This document shows positions 58,001 through 64,000 of a stretch of 64,000 nt of DNA, piece after piece. Source of the DNA: Sodiomyces alkalinus F11 (taxonomy: Eukaryota; Ascomycota; Sordariomycetes; Glomerellales; Plectosphaerellaceae); contig NW_021167082.1 of NCBI RefSeq assembly GCF_003711515.1, positions 1,249,310 through 1,313,309 of the forward strand, read 5' to 3'. Every line of letters starts with the position of its first letter. Position 1 is the first letter of the stretch. Both the position numbers and the translations under genes were made by a program. The notes under the pieces were generated by a model, which saw only the letters and a list, made by a program, of their open reading frames with translations, was not told the origin of the DNA and searched no databases.

Positions 58001-58667
58001 CGTGAGGAAAGGCGGGCGAGCCCCCGGTCTTAGATGGGCTTCATCGGGGTGCTCAAAGTAATCGTCGGCCTTGTTACCTCGACGGATGGTAGAAACGTCA
58101 TCTTCGTTTTCCTTGACTCGTCGAAGCTGTTCGTACAAGGCCCCGACTTGTGATAGGTATGGTTTGAATTCGGCCGGATCGACGTGAGTAATGTTGGTCA
58201 GAGTAACGGGCGGGATATCGCGGGAAGAAGGGGGTTTATGGGCGCTCGAAGCCGGAGCAGATGTGTGGGGGACGAGGCCGGTTCGAACTATCGGGGGTTG
58301 TAGAAGAGTCGATATAGCTGGAATTGGGTTAATCACTAGGCCGAAACGAACTCTTTGTATAAGACATAATGCAATTATGCGCCGACATACCATTTTGACC
58401 CGACTCGACCACCGAATGCGACCGGCCTGCTGATGATGTATCGAGCGTGCCACCGATGGAGTGTATAGAGCTAGCATTCGAACCACGCCTTCTGTGAAGG
58501 TAACCTGTTCCCGGCCTACTACTTTTGTCAGTCTCGAGTTCCGTGGGGCGGGATATGGGTTGGGAAGTCGGTGCCGACCTGTGGATAGAGTGCTCGGAGC
58601 GAGAGGCCGGAGGAGAAGTGGGATTGAAGGAGTCCATCGACATCCGAGCAGCTGAATGAGAGAACAT
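55049..58667 (-). CDS. VPS54: GARP complex subunit Vps54
   Basis: Tethers endosome-derived vesicles at the trans-Golgi network. Exons 58391-58667, 55416-58317 and 55049-55325 give 1151 residues. The first 100 residues are Ser/Arg-rich and disordered. A conserved block DIPPVTLTNITHVDPAEFKPYL is followed by an acidic/Ser linker, then a coiled-coil N-terminal domain at about 298-390 (ILQEKLSWYMDTIEMHLINS, KELAALDREIAQ). The Vps54 C-terminal domain is at about 845-985, with FILPNSAILCLEGITHFLHL and ITTRHLALAAQALALI. The last exon restores AGRQ-SMRRDVEFFTTKLADLQGF, then a Pro/Glu/Asp tail. Divergent from MCM5. Confidence 0.93.
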
Positions 58668-59403
58668 TATGGACTGAGGATAATAGCGGTGTCATCCAGC
58701 CTCCGGGCAGGCCGGACAACGTGACGGATTTGTCGTACAGCAATAAGACCAACGAGAAGACAGAAGCCGACTAGGAGTTGACGGCTGTGTCGCCAAACTA
58801 TCGTGATATCATCGCTAAACGGGGGTCGTATCGGTGCTTGTGGAAGCTTTAGAAGAAGCAATTAACCGCTTCGGAGAAAATCGAGAAACAATGGGCGTGT
58901 ATGTTTGTGCATTTTGCGACCATAAATGCCGGGAAAGACAGCTTAATTAGTATTATGGCCGAAATCGTGAAGCTGTCAAGAGACAGATCTACGCCTCTGT
59001 ACGTCTGGATCTGTACGTCCCTTATTGTTTCTTACCTAAGGTATTCAAGGCACCCGAAGAATAGCCGTTTTCACCGAAATTCAGGCAGGATTATCTAATC
59101 ATTGGAGCTCCCAATCGGATGAGTCTGTCTTGGCGCCCCTGATAACGGTTATGGCCCGAATAGGTCTAGCGCTTACTGGATCGTCTTTTGCTGCAACCAC
59201 TTTAACAGGCCCGGGAACGCGTCGCGTCAGGGGCTCGTTGCTCCATTTCGCGGTGCAATTTCTCCCACACACCTCTTTGTGGTGCCTGAGCTTCTGTGCC
59301 TTAATCCAAACACCCTGCGACGTCCCTCCCCAATTCGATACCCCTCACCGAACCGGAATCGTTTCCAAGAAAAACTCCTTGAGAGAATCGAGTAACTGCC
59401 GCC
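58668..59403. other. Divergent promoter region of VPS54 and MCM5
   Basis: 736 bases between two start codons. It contains the MCB-type site at 59217-59222. No TATA box is evident. Confidence 0.5.
59217..59222 (+). promoter_or_regulatory. MluI cell-cycle box (MCB) candidate upstream of MCM5
   Basis: ACGCGT in GGGAACGCGTCGCGTCAG, 182 bases before the MCM5 start. In yeasts ACGCGT is bound by the MBF (Mbp1/Swi6-type) factor to drive G1/S genes, including MCM genes. The adjacent CGCG adds a partial second site. Confidence 0.5.
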
Positions 59404-61786
59404 ATGGACCGGCAATCAGTGTACTCGAGTCACGTCTACGAGCCGAGCGTCGGCCAGAACGAGGACACCCGCTTGCAGTTGCAGACCCAACTGGAAAACT
59501 TCATTCTCGACTTTAGACACGGCAATGACTACGTTTATAGGTGTGTTGTCGTGGCCCTGTTTCTTCTGTTTGTGGGAACCTGCCTTCCTGACTGTCGGCA
59601 CAGAGTCCAATTGCAAGAGAATGCGCTCCTCAAAAAGTACTACTGCGATGTCGACGTCAACGATCTCATCAACTACAACGAAGAGCTTGCTCATCGGCTG
59701 GTATCGGAGCCGGCTGAAGTTGTACCTCTGGTTCGTTGAATCGCGGAATTTCCAGTCTTACTGTCTGTCTCCCGTCGCTTACAAGATCATTTGTCGTAGT
59801 TCGAGGCGGCCCTGAAGAAATGCACACACCGAATCATCTTTCCCCACGAACGCAAAGTCGACCTGCCTCAGCACCAGCTTCTACTACACTCGAACGCCGA
59901 GGAGGTCTCTATTCGGAATCTCGATTCCATGACTATCGGACGTCTAGTCAGGACGCCCGGCATCGTCATCGGCGCCTCTGTTATATCCTCTAAAGCCACC
60001 GAGGTCGTGGCCCAGTGCCGGAACTGCCAGCATTCAACGACCATCCCCGTCTTCGGCGGATTCAGCGGTGTGACGCTACCGAGGCAATGCGGTCGACAGA
60101 GGATACCGAACGATCCGACGCCCAACTGCCCCCTCGACCCCTACTTTATCATGCACGAACGATCCAGATTCGTCGACCAACAGATCATCAAGCTACAAGA
60201 GGCCCCCGATATGGTGCCAGTGGGCGAACTGCCTAGGCATGTGCTCGTCTCCGCTGACCGCTACCTGACCAATCGCGTCATTCCGGGTTCGAGATGCACC
60301 ATCACGGGCATCATGTCGATCTACCAGCATAAGGGATCCAGGAACTCGGCCACCGGCGGCGCCGTTGCTATCCGAACCTCCTATCTGAGGGCGATGGGCG
60401 TTCAGACAGACCTCGACAAGACAGCACGCGGGCACGCCATATTCACGGATGAAGAGGAGCAAGAATTCCTCGAGATGAGCCGAAGGCCGGACCTGTACAA
60501 TATCTTGGCCGACTGCATCGCCCCGTCCATCTACGGCAATCGGGATATCAAAAAGGCCATCCTTTGCCTTCTGCTCGGCGGTACCAAGAAGATCTTGCCC
60601 GACGGCATGAGGCTTCGTGGTGATATCAACGTTCTCCTGCTCGGTGATCCGGGTACCGCCAAGTCGCAACTTCTCAAATTCGTCGAGAAGTGCGCCCCAA
60701 TAGCCATCTACACGTCCGGAAAGGGTTCGTCGGCCGCTGGTCTGACAGCTTCGGTCCACAGGGACCAGAGCACCCGCGAGTTCTATCTCGAAGGTGGTGC
60801 GATGGTGCTGGCCGACGGCGGCGTTGTGTGTATCGACGAGTTCGACAAGATGCGTGATGAGGACCGAGTGGCTATTCACGAAGCTATGGAACAGCAGACC
60901 ATCTCCATTGCCAAGGCTGGCATCACAACCATCCTCAACGCGAGGACATCTGTACTCGCTGCTGCTAACCCCATCTTCGGTCGTTACGACGATATGAAGA
61001 CGCCCGGGGAGAACATTGACTTCCAGACCACCATCTTGTCCCGATTCGACATGATTTTCATCGTCAGAGATCATCACAGTAGAGAGAAGGACGAGAAAAT
61101 GGCCAGGCACGTCATGGGGATCCATATGGGTGGACGGGGTGTTGAAGAGCAGGTGGAAGCAGAGATTCCCGTGGAGAAGATGAAGCGGTATATGAGCTAC
61201 TGCAGATCGTAAGTGCCAGGGAAGCCCACACCCACACATCTGTCCAACATTCGTATGCCAGCGCTGACTCCTAACCCTCCCTCCCCTTTACAGTCGCATG
61301 GCACCTCGACTTAGCCCCGAGGCAGCCGAGAAGCTCTCGTCCCATTTCGTCTCCATCCGGAGACAAGTCCACGCCGCTGAGATGGAGGCGAACGCTAGGT
61401 CATCGATTCCCATTACCATCCGCCAGCTGGAGGCCATCGTGCGTATCACCGAGGCGCTTGCCAAGCTCACACTCTCCCCTGTCGCCACCGAGGAGCACGT
61501 CGACGAGGCCATCCGGCTCTTCTTGTGCTCCACCATGGACGCCGTCAACCAGGGCAGCAACCAAGGCAGCAGGGAGCTGATTGAGGAAGTCAACCGCCTG
61601 GAGGCCGAGCTCAAACGACGACTGCCTGTCGGTTGGGGTACGTCGTTGGCGAAACTCAGGCGCGAGATGGTCGAGCAGAAAGGGTATAGTGAGCAGGCTC
61701 TGAACAAGACGCTCATGATCATGCAGAGGAGGGACGTTATCAGCTTCAGGAACCAGGGAAGCACAGTATACAGGAACGCGGCATAA
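59404..61786 (+). CDS. MCM5: DNA replication licensing factor Mcm5
   Basis: Subunit of the MCM2-7 helicase loaded at origins in G1. Exons 59404-59540, 59604-59730, 59800-61208 and 61294-61786 give 721 residues, the usual size. The zinc finger uses Cys161, Cys164, Cys185 and Cys198. Walker A GDPGTAKS lies at 370-377, Walker [10 protein letters not shown] at 431-439, and the arginine finger SRFD at 502-505. The C-terminal winged-helix part ends [19 protein letters not shown]. All four exons join in phase; the short second exon restores [20 protein letters not shown], and the last intron (85 bases) lies within [11 protein letters not shown]. Divergent from VPS54; an MCB box is upstream. Confidence 0.97.
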
Positions 61787-63660
61787 TGGGGTGGGCGTTA
61801 CGGGAAGATGATGTGGTTCATGACCTTTGGAATGATGGGAAACATAGCGAGGGTCTGCCTGATCATGGCCTAGACTTGATGAAGCATGCAAATATATAAA
61901 AATATAAATACCAGTGTATGATGATATTCGACCAGTCAAGGTCGAGCCGTACTGAAGGAACGAACGGAACAGAGGGTATGCGATGGGATCTATTCGTACA
62001 AGATCGATGTCAGTCAAACTCGACGTTCCCCAGGCACGACTTTGAGTCGTTTTCGGCTCGGTTTCACAGTGCCCAAGTGGCTCAGATATTGCCATTTCTC
62101 TCCATTCTCAACCAAATCGGATTCAAGGTTCGAGCGCCTAACCCTGCACATTCAACAAAGTAGGTCTCGAAGACCGTGGCTGAGAATCGGTTTACCAGAA
62201 ACTGATCATCACAGCCTCGCTAGGACAAAATGAAAGACCTAAGAAAATGGATGACCCACCTACTACATTTGAAGACCAAAAAAAGGAAGAAGAAAAAAGA
62301 TTCGCCTGTATCCTTAGACAAAGCCATGCTCCGAAATTTACACAGACATGTAATCATAGCCACCAAATATAATATAAAGAATTACTTCTCCCTCATATGT
62401 GGAATCGACATGTCCAAACTTGTTTCAGGTGATCATCGTGTCATGGTAGCCACACAGGGGGCCCTCGTGATGATTGTTTTTAAACAAGGGTGTTTAATCA
62501 TTAATCTCGACACACACGATTAAATCGTCAGCAACTAGGAGATGGTGCAAAAACAGCCAAAGGGTAGCTGGCGATATGATTGAAATGCGTGGTGGTCTTT
62601 GTGATATGAAGGAAAAGGGAAAGAAAAATGGAAAACGAACAAAGGTCTCCATTGAAAAAGAGAACTGAGGAGCGTCACGTGATGTATGACCGTGCGCTCT
62701 TCCTTGGAAAGAAGGCACACGGCGTATTAAGTATCACCGTACTCCGGACAGATAAGTGGAGTGAACTTGAACATTCGCCCACATTGTGCCAAGTTCTGAC
62801 TAATCGCTTGATGTGGACACAGTGTATATTATAAGATATTGTACAGTATACAGTTCCGACTATTAGACTTTTTAAGCGAGGTTTGGACTACCAATGGGCC
62901 TCGCTCCTGCCTGAGCCAACCATATTGCTACCTTATCTTGACGGTGCCTACCTAGCTTGCCCAGTTTCGCCCGGAACCCACCGCCTTGCCTTCCACAGTA
63001 CGTCTGGCAAAACCTTGGTAAGGTAGGTACCTACTGTAGCCCGACCCATTGTTCCGCACGAACCCAGATCCAAGATCTTCCTACTCTGGCCGCGGACTTC
63101 ACACTTCACTCTCAATCATCTCCTCCTCTTCCAACCGACCCTAGATCAACAACCTCGACCTTCCGCCCGCGGAGAACCAACGAGCACATCGACAGCGACG
63201 ATTCTCGACCCTCAGAGTTTTTAACCCTACGACGAATTTGCATCCTTATCTTAGCGAAATCATAGTATCGACGGGGTTCGCGCGGCCAGACGGAGCAGAG
63301 ATTGCATGACGCTCTCCTGGGAAACGTGAACCCGGTCGGCGGTTTGGCGCGACCCGCCATCAGCCTTCTCCCTCATCCTTGCATTCCGCCGGTCGCTTTC
63401 TCTCGCATCATCTTCGTCGAAGCCAATTCTGCCGAACTTTTCTTGGGCCATTTGGTTGTACGGTTGTACGGTCGGCAAGGGCCCATCTCCTCACTTCCGG
63501 AAGTTGCGCTCTTTCCTGTCCTTGGGTCCCGGCAAGCGACTTCACATCCCTCTACCCATTCCTTAAGCCCTCGATCATTTTCTCCCTCTTCCGACCGCAC
63601 GATCGCGACGTTCCTTCCCTCCCTTGGAACCAACTACAGGCTGTTTCTTTCAACGCCAAC
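61787..63660. other. Intergenic region between MCM5 and MED19
   Basis: About 1.9 kb. Short frames only. The AT-rich middle (about 62.2-62.9 kb) shows no element. The last 600 bases are pyrimidine-rich and probably hold the MED19 leader. Confidence 0.5.
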
Positions 63661-64000
63661 ATGTCGTTCCACCCTCAAACTCCTCAGAGTCCCTCACAGT
63701 TGTCACCCGGCACCTCCGATCTTGCCTCGAGCATGAATTCCACTCTGACTTCCATCACCACCAATCTTCCGACTCCCGCTCATAGCGTAAACGGCAGCAC
63801 GACTCATCCTTCCGATATGTCGCAAGACTTCGCCATGGGCGAAGATACGCCCCATAAGCGCAAGCGTTCGATCGACGATGTTGGAGATAGGGAGCATAAG
63901 AAGGCCCATATCGAGGACAGCAGAATCGGTATTGAAGACATCCATCTGGATGTCGGCGAAAAATACCTACTTTGCCAGACTCGTAAGGCTCCCTTCGCGT
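63661..64000 (+). CDS. MED19: Mediator subunit 19 (Rox3), 5' part (3' end outside window)
   Basis: Head-module subunit of Mediator, linking activators to RNA polymerase II. The ATG at 63661 begins [20 protein letters not shown], typical of filamentous-fungal Med19. A basic patch HKRKRS and the conserved block [19 protein letters not shown] then [17 protein letters not shown] follow. A candidate donor GTAAGG at 63983 suggests exon 1 ends at 63982, just after CQT, so the last 18 bases may be intron. The remaining part of the gene is beyond the window. Confidence 0.9.
   Translation, partial: MSFHPQTPQSPSQLSPGTSDLASSMNSTLTSITTNLPTPAHSVNGSTTHPSDMSQDFAMGEDTPHKRKRSIDDVGDREHKKAHIEDSRIGIEDIHLDVGEKYLLCQTRKAPFA

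Overview
The window is nuclear chromosomal DNA from a filamentous ascomycete (Pezizomycotina, most likely Sordariomycetes). The evidence is dense genes with short GT-AG introns, fungal gene families (RIT1, DASH subunit SPC19, fungal MED19, fungal RA-PH protein, intron-containing tRNA-Lys), and a retrotransposon mutated in the CpA-to-TpA style of repeat-induced point mutation (RIP). The species cannot be named from the sequence alone. Three N runs mark assembly gaps at 6048-6113, 31857-31931 and 46293-46567.

Layout. 1-32.5 kb is gene-bearing: a HAD hydrolase fragment (+), RIT1 initiator-tRNA ribosyl-phosphate transferase (-), a MARVEL membrane protein (+), NOP16 (-), tRNA-Lys(CUU) (+), an RmlD/MAT2B-like Rossmann protein (+), an RA-PH adaptor (+), farnesyl diphosphate synthase (-) head-to-head with the APC/C subunit CDC23 (+), a small unrecognised secreted protein (-), a monocarboxylate-type MFS transporter (+), a cytochrome P450 (-) and a GFA-family zinc protein (-). 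32.5-46.6 kb has no host gene I can support. It holds a full-length Ty1/copia element (35.2-42.65 kb, + orientation) saturated with RIP-type transitions, plus one copy of a small Mutator-type element. 46.6-64 kb is gene-bearing again: SPC19 (-), a membrane-anchored methyltransferase (-), a DNase1-like secreted protein (+), VPS54 (-) divergent from MCM5 (+), and the 5' end of MED19 (+).

Most genes are housekeeping: tRNA modification, ribosome biogenesis, sterol/isoprenoid supply, anaphase promotion, kinetochore-microtubule coupling, endosome-to-Golgi retrieval, replication licensing and transcription. There are no operons; neighbours share divergent or convergent intergenic spaces. The accessory set (secreted proteins, MFS, P450, GFA) lies next to the repeat-rich block or in wide intergenic spaces, and several of these genes carry a TATA box that I do not see upstream of the housekeeping genes.

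Most interesting: (1) an antisense reading frame of at least 281 codons between pol and the 3' LTR of the copia element; (2) RIP edges that fall inside both LTRs; (3) a 390-bp element with 93-bp terminal inverted repeats, a near-perfect 9-bp target duplication and a lysine-rich pentapeptide-repeat core, plus an internally deleted relative with a perfect 9-bp duplication; (4) a second inverted-repeat family with copies at 9.1 and 49.1 kb. All exon models were built by hand from splice signals and reading phase; each spliced CDS length was checked to be a multiple of three.
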